Assembly (NCBI GenBank): GCA_030445245.1
Contig: JAUCSD010000001.1
Location: forward strand, 186,001 to 250,000
Origin: Candidatus Saccharimonadota bacterium
GTDB lineage: Bacteria > Patescibacteriota > Saccharimonadia > Saccharimonadales > Saccharimonadaceae
Direction: 5' to 3'
DNA: 64,000 nucleotides
The notes below the pieces were generated by a model that did not search any database, was not told the DNA's origin, and saw only the letters and a list, made by a program, of their open reading frames with translations. Each line of letters opens with the position of its first letter. Position 1 is the first letter of the stretch. Positions 28,092 through 37,061 of this stretch are shown piece after piece. The translations under genes were made by a program, and so were the position numbers.

Positions 28092-28194
28092 TGAACAATC
28101 ATACCAGAGTAAAAGGCGTGTGTCTTTAGATGATTTTCTATAAATCTATTGCATATATTGACAAATGCGCATAATATGAACATAAGATGTGTAT

Positions 28195-28245
28195 ATGAGT
28201 CGGTACCCCATGCAGATGCGTGGGATTTTTGACGACTTACACTAA
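28195..28245 (+). promoter_or_regulatory. Leader peptide with terminator-like hairpin upstream of oxidoreductase
   Basis: A 16-codon frame (MSRYPMQMRGIFDDLH, stop TAA) begins six bases after TAAGAT, with TTGACA 19 bases further upstream. Inside it, CCCATGC and GCGTGGG (28207-28224) form a hairpin followed by ATTTTT. The arrangement looks like an attenuator in the leader of the gene starting at 28323. The regulating signal is unknown, and the peptide shows no run of one amino acid. Confidence 0.4.
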
Positions 28246-28322
28246 ATAATTAAATTTATTCTGATGAAGGTTACAGCCCGATAACGCGACTGCAAATGTT
28301 ACCAGTAGAAGGATAGAAGTAT

Positions 28323-29552
28323 ATGACAACCGAGACGTTGCAGCGTGCTAGCTCTGTAAGAGAAGACGATCCTGTGAAAAAAATATTAATTGTAGGACCG
28401 GGTGCGAATACAAGAAACTTACTTAATGCGCCAGGTGGGTTAAGAGAGAGTGGGCATCACGATATTTATTATGCGGGCATCTCAACGGCACCGCCTGCAA
28501 TTGAAATTCCAGAAGGCCATCTTTACGAAGTGGATACTCCAGAAGGCAGAGAAAGTCTTCAGCGACTTCTTGCTGATGAGGCGTTTCACGCTACGTATTA
28601 CAGTACGCCGGCAGAGTACCACGAAAAAGGTATAATCGATGGCCTACAAGAACTTGCTGAAGGTCGTGGTAAGGTGGTTGTAGCAACTAAGCCAGTCGTC
28701 GAAAATACTGAACAGGCGCGAAGAGTTCGCACTGCCATAAAGCTGACTCAGAGAAGGTTGCGTGAACGACTTGGTGAATCCTACAACCCTGTGGAAACTC
28801 CCCCTGTATTAGTCCATGAACATTACCTCAAGAAGGGTGCTTGGGTGGCGGTTCGTAAGCAGATTCCTGAACTTAGCAAGCGATTTGGTCGTTTAGAGAG
28901 TGCTGAAGTTCATATTCAGGAACGTCGAACAGCTAAGGACGAGGGACGAGAAAAAGTTGTCGGAGCCGGTGCTTTCGAAGATTTAGGTCCTCATGCCTTG
29001 AGTCTTGGACTTGATGCACAGAGGGCAATCAATGAGGATCCAGATGGTCTGTACCTCATTACTGATAACTCACAGATGGATGTTGATTTTGTCCGTCATG
29101 ATGATCCTGGGTTCGCTGATAATGAAACAGGGTTTAGGATACGAGGAACGACACAAGTCATAGATAAAAAGACGGCTGACACCCATGAGCTCAACTTCGT
29201 TTGGTGTGGCGGAAAAGGTCTTATTGATAAGAAGGAAGTTCGCTTAACGTTTGTAGACGAGATGGGTGTACGCACGACGATTGTCGCAGACTTAATAGCA
29301 AACAGGATAGTTGACGTTCCTGATCCAGCTCGTGATCTTTTTCCTGAGGTACAGTATGTTGATAATGGTTACGGTGAATCAGTCGCTGCGGGTCTTAATG
29401 GTGGCATACCGAAGGATAATTTCCAGTTGTATGAGGATGCTGAAAAAGTTGTTCTTTGGGGTAGTAAGCTTACTGAAAAAGGACGTGCAAAAGGGGCTCC
29501 AATTCCCTACTCTGGCAACAAATCGATAGAAGATATTTTCGCGGCCGCTTAA
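28323..29552 (+). CDS. NAD(P)-dependent oxidoreductase, Gfo/Idh/MocA or G6PDH-like
   Basis: 409 aa. The N-terminal Rossmann start is KKILIVGPGANTRNLL, with VVATKPVVENTEQARR as the cofactor or linker region. The block VHEHYLKKGAW resembles the catalytic DHYLGK motif of glucose-6-phosphate dehydrogenase, and residues about 210-370 form the large beta-sheet domain expected of that superfamily. The exact substrate is uncertain; a sugar or sugar phosphate is likely. A leader of about 125 bases with a possible attenuator precedes it, and AGAAGGATAG serves as Shine-Dalgarno sequence. Confidence 0.6.
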   Translation: MTTETLQRASSVREDDPVKKILIVGPGANTRNLLNAPGGLRESGHHDIYYAGISTAPPAIEIPEGHLYEVDTPEGRESLQRLLADEAFHATYYSTPAEYHEKGIIDGLQELAEGRGKVVVATKPVVENTEQARRVRTAIKLTQRRLRERLGESYNPVETPPVLVHEHYLKKGAWVAVRKQIPELSKRFGRLESAEVHIQERRTAKDEGREKVVGAGAFEDLGPHALSLGLDAQRAINEDPDGLYLITDNSQMDVDFVRHDDPGFADNETGFRIRGTTQVIDKKTADTHELNFVWCGGKGLIDKKEVRLTFVDEMGVRTTIVADLIANRIVDVPDPARDLFPEVQYVDNGYGESVAAGLNGGIPKDNFQLYEDAEKVVLWGSKLTEKGRAKGAPIPYSGNKSIEDIFAAA

Positions 29553-29553
29553 T

Positions 29554-32500
29554 CTAACGTGGGACGTATTCGTTCCAGTGTTTGGGGGTCATGTCTTTTA
29601 GCGCGGGGTCAGATAAGCAGCGCAAGAGCAGGCGGGCAGTTTCGGCGTTTGTAAATAGCGGTACGTGGTTGTCGATGGCTAGCCGTCGAATTGTATAGGC
29701 GTCGGTCGTATCATCTTCCCATGAAGGTATATTTATCATTAGGTCGAAAGTCTTATGTTCGATCGCACTGGCTACGCTCGGTTGCCGAGCCACGTTTACC
29801 TTATGAAGTTTGGTTGAGGTAATGCCGTGACGTTTGAAGAAGTCATGCGTACCCTCGGTCGAATATATTATCCAGTCGTTCTCCTGTAGGAGCAGCGCCT
29901 CTTCGATGAATTTGTATTTCTGTTCGTCTGGGAGGCTAACAAATACGTGCTTTCCTTTCACTTGCTGTTCTGTAGCCAGCCACGATAAATAGAATGCCTC
30001 TTCGAGATTTGCACCAATACAGGCTACTTCTCCAGTTGAAGCCATTTCCACGCCCGCTACTGGATCTGCTCCCTTGAGTCGATTGTAAGAGAACTGCGGA
30101 CTTTTAACACCGACATGATCCAATTCGAGGGTCTGGTAAACGGAATTGTTTTTAATGCCGAGCATAGCTTCCGTGGCGATCTCAATGAAATTATAGCCTG
30201 AGACCTTGGAAACGAAAGGAAATGACCGGGAAGCACGTACATTACACTCGATCACCTTCAGTTCATTGTCCTTGGCTATAAACTGAATATTGAATGGGCC
30301 GGTAACTTTAAGGTTTTTAACAACCTCCTTTGCGATCTGTTTTGCACGACGAACCGTCTCAAGATAAAGACGCTGGGCCGGATAAATTACCGTAGCATCC
30401 CCTGAGTGAATACCGGCATTTTCGATGTGTTCAGACATGGCGTAGATGATAAGTTTGCCATCTTGAGCGACTCCATCAATTTCGAGTTCTTTGGCATTTA
30501 AAATAAATTGTGAGATAACTACTGGATGATCGGGCGAAAGATGGGTTGCTTCTCTCAAGTATATTCGTAGCTCCTTGTCTGTTTGTACGACGTTCATCGC
30601 ACCTCCCGAAAGAACATACGAGGGTCGAATAAGGAGTGGGTAGCCCACCTTGCGAGCGAACTGTTTTGCCGTGGTGAGATCCGTTACTTCTTGCCAGTCT
30701 GGCTGGTCGATTCCAAGCTTGGTGAGCATTGATGAAAACTTTTGACGATCTTCTGCCCTATCGATCTGTTCGGCTGACGTACCGAGGATTGGATAATGAT
30801 TACGAGCAAGAGGGAGCGCTAAGTTATTAGCAATCTGCCCACCGACAGATACGACAATTCCTCTTGGCTGCTCAAAGTCCGCTATGTCCTGAATCCGTTC
30901 CAGGGTCAGTTCTTCAAAGTACAATCGATCCGATCGGTCATAGTCCGTAGAGACTGTTTCAGGATTTGAGTTGATGATGATTGTTTTATGGCCCTTTTCT
31001 TGGAGTGTTTTTGCGGCGTTGACTGCACACCAATCAAACTCGACTGAGGAGCCGATACAGTATGGTCCTGAGCCAATAATAGCAATCGCTTTCTTGCCGA
31101 GTGGCAATATATCATTTGTTCCACCGTGATATGTCATATACAAATAGTTTGTTTCAGCATCGAACTCACCAGCAAGCGTATCAATCTGTTTTATGAATGG
31201 GAGTATGTTCTGCTTTATTCTTAATTTCCGGATGGCATTCTCAGTCGATTGCTTCAGCTGCGCGATTGTTTTATCGGAAAAACCTTGTTGTTTGGCGTGA
31301 CGCAACAAGTCAGCGTCAAGTATTTTGGACTGGATGTCTTCTTCGGTTTGATGAATTTGAGCTATATGATTAAGAAACCACTTGTTGATATGCGATGCTT
31401 TATGAATTGCGTCGACGGTCTTACCTGCCCGTAGGGCTTCGTAAATAGCAAAGAGACGCCGATCGGTCGCTTGGGTGATCTCGCCCATAGTACTTGCAAA
31501 ATTATAGGGGTGAATAGTGAGTCCATCAGCACCGACATTAACCATTCTGATGGCCTTTTGGAGGGCTTCAGGAAAGGATCTTCCAATAGCCATGACTTCA
31601 CCGACACTTTTCATCTCTGATCCGATATGATGATCGCTCGCCTTTAATTTAGTTAAGTCCCAGCGTGGCATCTTTACTGCAATATAGTCTAGCGCTGGTT
31701 CGTAAAAGGCAGATGTCTTACCTGTCACAGCATTCTTTAATTCATGGAGTCTCCTACCCAGCATAAGCTTTGAGGCTACAAACGCTATTGGATAGCCTGT
31801 CGCCTTAGAGGCTAGTGCGCTTGAACGTGAAAGTCGCGCGTTTACTTCGATTACACGATAGTCACCATTGCTTGGGTTGAGCGCATATTGGATGTTGCAT
31901 TCACCTACGACACCTAAGTGATTAATGGTGGCAATAGCCACCTCGCGTAGGTGATGGTATTCCTCGTTAGTGAGGGTTTGCGATGGGGCGACGACGATAC
32001 TTTCACCAGTGTGAATGCCCATTGGATCGAAGTTCTCCATGTTGCAGACGATGATCGTGTTGCCGCTCCAATCACGCATTACTTCGTATTCAACCTCTTT
32101 CCAGCCGGTAAGATATTCTTCTATAAGAATTTGCGTGACTGCTTTAAAGACTTCACTGACGCGTTGTCGAAGTTCGGTCTCGTTGGCAATTCGTCCTGAG
32201 CCAAGACCGCCGAGGCTGAATCCTGAGCGAAGCATAATAGGATAGCCGAGTGCTTTGGCTGCTGTAACAGCATCTTCAAGATTATAGACTGCATAGCTTC
32301 GAGCTGTTTTGGTACCAATTTGGTCGAGTGCTTTTTTGAATAACTCACGGTCTTCGGTTGTTTTGATAACTGTCACTGGTGTTCCTAGCACTGTTATATT
32401 CAATCTCTTGAATATGCCTAGATCGTGGAGTCTTAGCCCAAGATTGAGTGCAGTTTGGCCACCGAAGCTAAGTGTGATGGCATCAGGTTTTTCCCGCTCG

Positions 32501-32733
32501 AGTATTTTTGTAACCGTCTCTATATTGAGTGGTTGGAAATAAACACGATCCGCCATTGATTTGTCTGTCTGGACAGTGGCAATATTAGGGTTGATAAGTA
32601 TGGTAAAGATACCCTCTTCCTTGAGAGCTTTGATCGCCTGCGAACCAGAGTAATCGAATTCCCCTGCTTGTCCTATTCGTAGACCCCCTGATCCAAGAAT
32701 TACAACTTTTTTAGGAAGTTTTATATTGCTCAT
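29554..32733 (-). CDS. carB: Carbamoyl-phosphate synthase, large subunit
   Basis: 1059 aa, normal length. Two homologous ATP-grasp halves are visible: GSGGLRIGQAGEFDYSG and IGSGPYCIGSSVEFDWC open the two halves, with EVNARLSRSSALASKATGYP and ECNVRASRSFPFVSKVSGY at the ends of their ATP-grasp domains. The MGS-like regulatory domain is at the C-terminus (about 930-1059). It makes carbamoyl phosphate from glutamine-derived ammonia, bicarbonate and ATP. The ATG at 32733 overlaps the carA stop as ATGA, so translation is coupled. An upstream start at 32787 would lie inside carA. Confidence 0.96.
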   Translation of the reverse strand: MSNIKLPKKVVILGSGGLRIGQAGEFDYSGSQAIKALKEEGIFTILINPNIATVQTDKSMADRVYFQPLNIETVTKILEREKPDAITLSFGGQTALNLGLRLHDLGIFKRLNITVLGTPVTVIKTTEDRELFKKALDQIGTKTARSYAVYNLEDAVTAAKALGYPIMLRSGFSLGGLGSGRIANETELRQRVSEVFKAVTQILIEEYLTGWKEVEYEVMRDWSGNTIIVCNMENFDPMGIHTGESIVVAPSQTLTNEEYHHLREVAIATINHLGVVGECNIQYALNPSNGDYRVIEVNARLSRSSALASKATGYPIAFVASKLMLGRRLHELKNAVTGKTSAFYEPALDYIAVKMPRWDLTKLKASDHHIGSEMKSVGEVMAIGRSFPEALQKAIRMVNVGADGLTIHPYNFASTMGEITQATDRRLFAIYEALRAGKTVDAIHKASHINKWFLNHIAQIHQTEEDIQSKILDADLLRHAKQQGFSDKTIAQLKQSTENAIRKLRIKQNILPFIKQIDTLAGEFDAETNYLYMTYHGGTNDILPLGKKAIAIIGSGPYCIGSSVEFDWCAVNAAKTLQEKGHKTIIINSNPETVSTDYDRSDRLYFEELTLERIQDIADFEQPRGIVVSVGGQIANNLALPLARNHYPILGTSAEQIDRAEDRQKFSSMLTKLGIDQPDWQEVTDLTTAKQFARKVGYPLLIRPSYVLSGGAMNVVQTDKELRIYLREATHLSPDHPVVISQFILNAKELEIDGVAQDGKLIIYAMSEHIENAGIHSGDATVIYPAQRLYLETVRRAKQIAKEVVKNLKVTGPFNIQFIAKDNELKVIECNVRASRSFPFVSKVSGYNFIEIATEAMLGIKNNSVYQTLELDHVGVKSPQFSYNRLKGADPVAGVEMASTGEVACIGANLEEAFYLSWLATEQQVKGKHVFVSLPDEQKYKFIEEALLLQENDWIIYSTEGTHDFFKRHGITSTKLHKVNVARQPSVASAIEHKTFDLMINIPSWEDDTTDAYTIRRLAIDNHVPLFTNAETARLLLRCLSDPALKDMTPKHWNEYVPR

Positions 32734-33833
32734 AATGATTTGTAGAACCTTTCGAGTAGCCATAAAGTATCGGTTGGGCCAGGACACGCTTCGGGGTGAA
32801 ACTGGACAGAAAAGAATGGCTTATGACGATGCGCGATACCCTCGACTGAGCCATCATTTAGATTTTTAAATGAGATACGCCAATCTTTGGGCAGTGACTG
32901 TTCATCGATCGCGTAGCCATGATTTTGACTAGTGATAAATCCTCGTTCTGTGTCTGTCTCAAGACATGGCTGGTTGTGTCCACGATGTCCGTATTTTAGT
33001 TTGTATGTATCTGCCCCGGCGGCGAGAGCCATGATCTGGGTGCCAAGGCAAATACCGAATAGTGGCTTGCCGCGTTTCATTGCTTTTCTCGCTTGCTCTA
33101 TTGTCGCTGGATAATGGGTGGGATCGCCTGGTCCATTTGATAGAAAAACGCCATCGTACTCTTCGTTACTGTAGTCATAATCCTGGGGTACTCGTTTAAT
33201 GTGTAGATCGAACTGCATAAGTGAACGTACGATATTCTCTTTGGCTCCACAATCCACAAGAATGATTTTCTTAGAACCTGATGGGTTATACGTAATGGTC
33301 TTTGATGGGGTGTTTGACTGTTTCTTAACGATCATGTCGGCAGGTTTAGTTGGGCGCATACTAATAGCTCCCAAGGTAGTGCCTTCTGTTCGAAGATGTT
33401 TAGTGAGCGCTCTCGTGTCTACTCCCATTAAGATCGGTATATTTTGTGAATGGAGCCAGTCAAGCAAAGTATGGCTTGAGCTTGAGTGGTCCGGATTCAT
33501 GGCAGCTTCGCTGACAATAACACCGCTAACTTGAATCTTGCTTGACTCAGCGGCGTGCTCATCAATACCGTAATTACCTACAAGTGGGTATGTGAAAACG
33601 AGAATCTGTCCACTATATGATGGGTCTGTCAGGGACTCGACGTAGCCAGTCATGCCGGTGTTAAATACGACTTCGCCGACATAGCTTCCCGTCTGCCAGT
33701 TCGGACTCATTCCCTTAAAATGTGTACCGTCGTGGAGATCGAGTCGTGCTTTTTTTGGTATAAAAAAATCGCCCCTCTCGGAGCGATTCCTGTGCGTAAG
33801 ATCTATGTTGGTGTTTGATCGCTTTTCTAGCAT
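32730..33833 (-). CDS. carA: Carbamoyl-phosphate synthase, small subunit
   Basis: 367 aa. The N-terminal CPSase domain (LDLHDGTHFKGM, VVFNTGMTGYVESLTDPSYSGQ) is followed by a class I glutamine amidotransferase with FGICLGTQIMALA (nucleophile Cys) and FHPEACPGP (His and Glu of the triad). It supplies ammonia to CarB. About 24 extra residues precede the usual N-terminus, and no ATG, GTG or TTG occurs between 33833 and the conserved start. The extension is encoded by a terminator-like hairpin. Confidence 0.95.
   Translation of the reverse strand: MLEKRSNTNIDLTHRNRSERGDFFIPKKARLDLHDGTHFKGMSPNWQTGSYVGEVVFNTGMTGYVESLTDPSYSGQILVFTYPLVGNYGIDEHAAESSKIQVSGVIVSEAAMNPDHSSSSHTLLDWLHSQNIPILMGVDTRALTKHLRTEGTTLGAISMRPTKPADMIVKKQSNTPSKTITYNPSGSKKIILVDCGAKENIVRSLMQFDLHIKRVPQDYDYSNEEYDGVFLSNGPGDPTHYPATIEQARKAMKRGKPLFGICLGTQIMALAAGADTYKLKYGHRGHNQPCLETDTERGFITSQNHGYAIDEQSLPKDWRISFKNLNDGSVEGIAHRHKPFFSVQFHPEACPGPTDTLWLLERFYKSL
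33762..33788 (-). promoter_or_regulatory. Terminator-like hairpin inside the carA 5' coding region
   Basis: On the minus strand AATCGCTCC, a GAGA loop, GGGGCGATT and a run of seven T lie at codons 16-24 of carA. A stem of about 8 bp with one G-U pair followed by T7 fits an intrinsic terminator. If functional it would be an attenuator of carAB, with a translating ribosome preventing the hairpin. Confidence 0.55.
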
Positions 33834-33889
33834 CTTTCATGACTTTATCAGAAGCCAGGATAAAGCGCAAGTAAAATAACTAAGCCTTG

Positions 33890-36073
33890 TTAAGGTACCT
33901 GAGGCATGATCTCATCAAGTGCGGCGTCGGTTGTTTTGACGACAATTCCGCTTGCAACGATCTTTTGAACATGCTTTTGGAACATTGCTTGGGTGCTATC
34001 GAATTCCCCAGGATTATCCCCAATGCGGTGGTAGACGAGGATGAGCCATGTTTTTGTAGCCTGAGCTTTTGCTATCCAGGCAGCGACATCCTCTGCCGTT
34101 GTTGTGCTAAGAATGTTCTGGACTCGCAGACTATATGGGGCAAAATTATCTTTCGAATTATAGCCTTCATCAGTAGTGCGGTGTGAGCGATAGTACTTCT
34201 TTATTTCATTATTAACGGTCGTATTGTAATCACCGTATGGTGAAGCAAAATTAGAGATAGGCTGGCCAGTTAGGCTGACGAGATATTGCTTTGAATGTTG
34301 TAGCTCGTATGTGAGATCGCTTGGCGCAAGACTCGTTAGGTATGGATGTGTCACGGTGTGTGAACAAATCTCATGACCACTGTTTTTGAATGCGAGGACG
34401 CCGTCTATTACCTGTTGTGACTGCCCTTCTATGAATGTCGTGGCGTAACATTGAGTTGTCTTTAGATTGTATTGATTAAGAATCGGTAATGCAGTCGTGG
34501 CATTATCTTCATGTCCATCATCAAAGGTCATCGTAAGTAGTGCTCGGTTAAAGCCTGTTGGAGTGTATGCTGCTAGGCTGTAATCATCGGTTTGAAGCCA
34601 GCCGTTTTGGCTAATGTAGAGAAATACAGATGAGGAAACAGCGCCAGCCGGAACACTAAAGGTGTCGCTGTACTGTTGCCATTGGGTCGTGCTGCCGCTT
34701 GGCTGAGGAATTGGCATACCGAAATATTGCTCGGAGCCGTCGCTCATAATAAACATAGCAACAGCGTGCGGCGTGACATTCGTTTTATACCAAGTTGTGA
34801 AGTGATACTGACTGCCAGGTTGCAGCGAAGTAATTGGATCAAAGTACCATTTTGCGTCTCCATCAACATAATTTGCCATCGTGATTTTGACGCTTTTGGT
34901 GCCAGTGTGCCCTTCATTCACGTATTGGAACGTAGGACTATTCGTACCCCAGTTATTCTTCTGCCAGTTGGCGGGCTGTGTGCCGGATGCTGTTTCGAGG
35001 GAGGCGTTAGGAATTACCGGGTTGGTTGGTATAGGACTGGGAGGTGTAGTTGTGGCAGCAGAAAGGCTGACGTCGTCAAGGGTGAGGTTCCCCACCTTAT
35101 CGATCAGGTGGAAGACGGTTGCCTTTACTGCAGAAGCGGGAGCAGTGAAAGTGGCGTTGTACGGAGCCCAGTTGGTGTTACTTATCGGTGCGGTAGCAAG
35201 TTCCTGGTAGGTGTAGACGTTATTTGCGTCAATGAAGGCCGCTACAACTCGTGTTACGACACTCGATTTGTAATAATCCTGATATGAATAACTTTTGCCC
35301 TGCGTTACTTTTGCTGGTTCTGCGTACCATTTCGCGTCACCGCTAGTGTATGTGCCGATAGTGACCTTGGCGCTTTTTGTGCCGGTGCGGCCGGTAGATT
35401 CGTAGGTGAACTGGGCATTGTTTGTACCCCAACTGCTCTTATTCCAGCTTGCTGGAACGGTACCGTTTGCAGTTTCGAAGGAATTATTAAGTATGAGATT
35501 GTTCTGGTCGACAGGTGGTGGCGTTGTTGCGACAGGACCGGTTAGGCTAAAGTCGTCCGTTTGCAACCAACCTGGTGCGGCGACAATATGCATAACGGAA
35601 ACTTTTGCAACATTTGCCGGTGTGACAAAAGTTGTGGTGAGCGCCTGCCAGTTGGCGCTGGGTGCGACTGAGTTGACGTAGGCATACGTTACTTTCCCGG
35701 TCTTATCTGTATATTGAAGGTCTATTTCAGTGCTAATGCTCGATTTATACCAACTCGTATAGGTGTATTGTGTATTTGGTTGAACAGCTACCGCATCGTG
35801 TATCCACTCCGCATCTCCATCGGTTCGAGCGGTCATTGATATGTATAGGCTATGATTACCCGTATGACCCTCGGTTGTTTTATATTGAAGGGTTGTTGTG
35901 TTAGTTCCCCATTTAGACTGGGTCCAATTTTGAGGAGTACCTGTACTGGTGGTGGTCTCGACCGATGGATTGAGGATAAGATTTGGCGGATCTGCCGCGT
36001 GGGCCGGCATAACCGTATACACCAGGGCTGCGCCAAATATTGAGATTAATAGATATAATGCTACTCTTTTCAT
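33890..36073 (-). CDS. Secreted polysaccharide deacetylase with three CBM-like modules
   Basis: 727 aa. A Sec signal peptide (MKRVALYLLISIFGAALVYTVMPAHA) is followed by three homologous modules of about 150 residues, each opening with NLILN- or IPNASLE-type strands and ending TDDFSL/LDDVSL/TDDYSL, as in CBM4/9-type carbohydrate-binding domains. The C-terminus (about 510-727) is a NodB-like deacetylase with TFDDGHED and SHTVTHPYL, whose Asp and two His bind the metal, and the later VYHRIG. It should remove N-acetyl groups from peptidoglycan or another polysaccharide outside the cell. The ATG at 36073 has GGGGGGTGG upstream; the GTG at 36082 does not. Confidence 0.88.
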   Translation of the reverse strand: MKRVALYLLISIFGAALVYTVMPAHAADPPNLILNPSVETTTSTGTPQNWTQSKWGTNTTTLQYKTTEGHTGNHSLYISMTARTDGDAEWIHDAVAVQPNTQYTYTSWYKSSISTEIDLQYTDKTGKVTYAYVNSVAPSANWQALTTTFVTPANVAKVSVMHIVAAPGWLQTDDFSLTGPVATTPPPVDQNNLILNNSFETANGTVPASWNKSSWGTNNAQFTYESTGRTGTKSAKVTIGTYTSGDAKWYAEPAKVTQGKSYSYQDYYKSSVVTRVVAAFIDANNVYTYQELATAPISNTNWAPYNATFTAPASAVKATVFHLIDKVGNLTLDDVSLSAATTTPPSPIPTNPVIPNASLETASGTQPANWQKNNWGTNSPTFQYVNEGHTGTKSVKITMANYVDGDAKWYFDPITSLQPGSQYHFTTWYKTNVTPHAVAMFIMSDGSEQYFGMPIPQPSGSTTQWQQYSDTFSVPAGAVSSSVFLYISQNGWLQTDDYSLAAYTPTGFNRALLTMTFDDGHEDNATTALPILNQYNLKTTQCYATTFIEGQSQQVIDGVLAFKNSGHEICSHTVTHPYLTSLAPSDLTYELQHSKQYLVSLTGQPISNFASPYGDYNTTVNNEIKKYYRSHRTTDEGYNSKDNFAPYSLRVQNILSTTTAEDVAAWIAKAQATKTWLILVYHRIGDNPGEFDSTQAMFQKHVQKIVASGIVVKTTDAALDEIMPQVP

Positions 36074-36231
36074 GGTATCCACCCCCCATCTAAGTTAAAC
36101 ATAAGCTATTTTCAGTGTTAGTATACACCTGATCGTTGTATAAAGTACATAGTAATTTATTAAAATACTGTGAAGCTAACCGGAGTATAGCGAGCATATG
36201 AATATTGAAGACGAAAATAGTTTCTTATTAT

Positions 36232-36262
36232 TAAAATAGATCGACATTCGTCGATCTATTTT
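36232..36262 (-). terminator. Terminator of the 25-aa gene
   Basis: AAAATAGATCGAC pairs with GTCGATCTATTTT across a five-base loop, starting five bases after the stop codon of the small gene at 36267-36344. Confidence 0.8.
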
Positions 36263-36266
36263 ATAT

Positions 36267-36344
36267 CTAAGCCTGGGCTCGTTTGAGCTTTTTCTTTAGA
36301 ATGCGTTTGCGTGAAGCGCCGTGCCAGTTCTTGTGCTTAGCCAT
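36267..36344 (-). CDS. 25-residue highly basic protein
   Basis: 25 aa: MAKHKNWHGASRKRIL, then KKKLKRAQA. Eleven or more residues are Lys, Arg or His. It is too short for usual gene callers, yet it has a TAATAT -10 element a few bases before the ATG and a strong terminator right after the stop, so it is a complete transcription unit. The composition suggests RNA or ribosome binding, like small ribosomal or COX24/AURKAIP1-type peptides, though no family match can be claimed. Confidence 0.6.
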   Translation of the reverse strand: MAKHKNWHGASRKRILKKKLKRAQA

Positions 36345-36440
36345 GTTATATTATCCAATTATGTTGTATTCATCTAATCATAGCACATTATAGGGGTTAA
36401 GTCATACAATTCAGAGGAATAGGTGCACTGGGTAAATGAG

Positions 36441-36995
36441 CTAAATAGTAATTTCCTCGATTGAACTCATAATTTCAAATAGTTTACGGGTAGTATTGCA
36501 GTTTCGAGCGGTCATTTTCTTGTACAGGGGTGTTCCGACGATCTTTACTAAGCCACTTTTTGTAACGTTTTGACGGTCGACCGCAAACAAGACTGCACCT
36601 GGCACGTAAAGTACGCTATCGATTTCTGGTTTAATGATGAGTTGTTTGAGAACATCTTCGTGATCGACATCATCCCATAAGAACATGACATCACATTTCA
36701 TTGTTGAATCATTACGCCATGAGGCAGGCAGTGCCTCGGCGACAGTCTTCATTGCATTGATATCTCGAATGAGCACTTTAACTTCAAAGCCGAATTCGGT
36801 ACGTATAGTCCTTTCGACTAAATCGACAAGCTCATTCGATGTATGCGAATTATCGCGGAAAATGATGTTGCCACTGTTTATGTAGGTCTTAATCGCTCGA
36901 AGCCCGGTTTGCTCAAGGGCTGTTTTGAGCTGCGACATGCTTACCTTGGTATTACCACCAACATTTATCCCACGCAAAAGAGCTACATATATCAT
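36441..36995 (-). CDS. DUF1697 family protein
   Basis: 184 aa. The family hallmarks are at the N-terminus (MIYVALLRGINVGG, then LKTYINSGN-like AIKTYINSGNIIF) and in the middle (KVLIRDINAMKTV). DUF1697 proteins have a two-layer alpha/beta fold and no settled function. Stand-alone gene; there is no clear Shine-Dalgarno sequence and an A/T-rich upstream region. Confidence 0.85.
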   Translation of the reverse strand: MIYVALLRGINVGGNTKVSMSQLKTALEQTGLRAIKTYINSGNIIFRDNSHTSNELVDLVERTIRTEFGFEVKVLIRDINAMKTVAEALPASWRNDSTMKCDVMFLWDDVDHEDVLKQLIIKPEIDSVLYVPGAVLFAVDRQNVTKSGLVKIVGTPLYKKMTARNCNTTRKLFEIMSSIEEITI

Positions 36996-37061
36996 AAACT
37001 CATTTTATCATTCTTTTTCGGGCACGCTCATCTCTATCGTTAGCAAGTGGCACGAGCTTTG

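Noticed and set aside
32733-32787. Longer carB start
   Set aside because: It would extend into carA; the ATGA overlap at 32730-32733 is a standard coupled start and gives the usual protein length.
29554-33833. Recoded UGA (glycine) as in Gracilibacteria/Absconditabacteria
   Set aside because: carA and several other genes end naturally at UGA, and no conserved protein has in-frame UGA.
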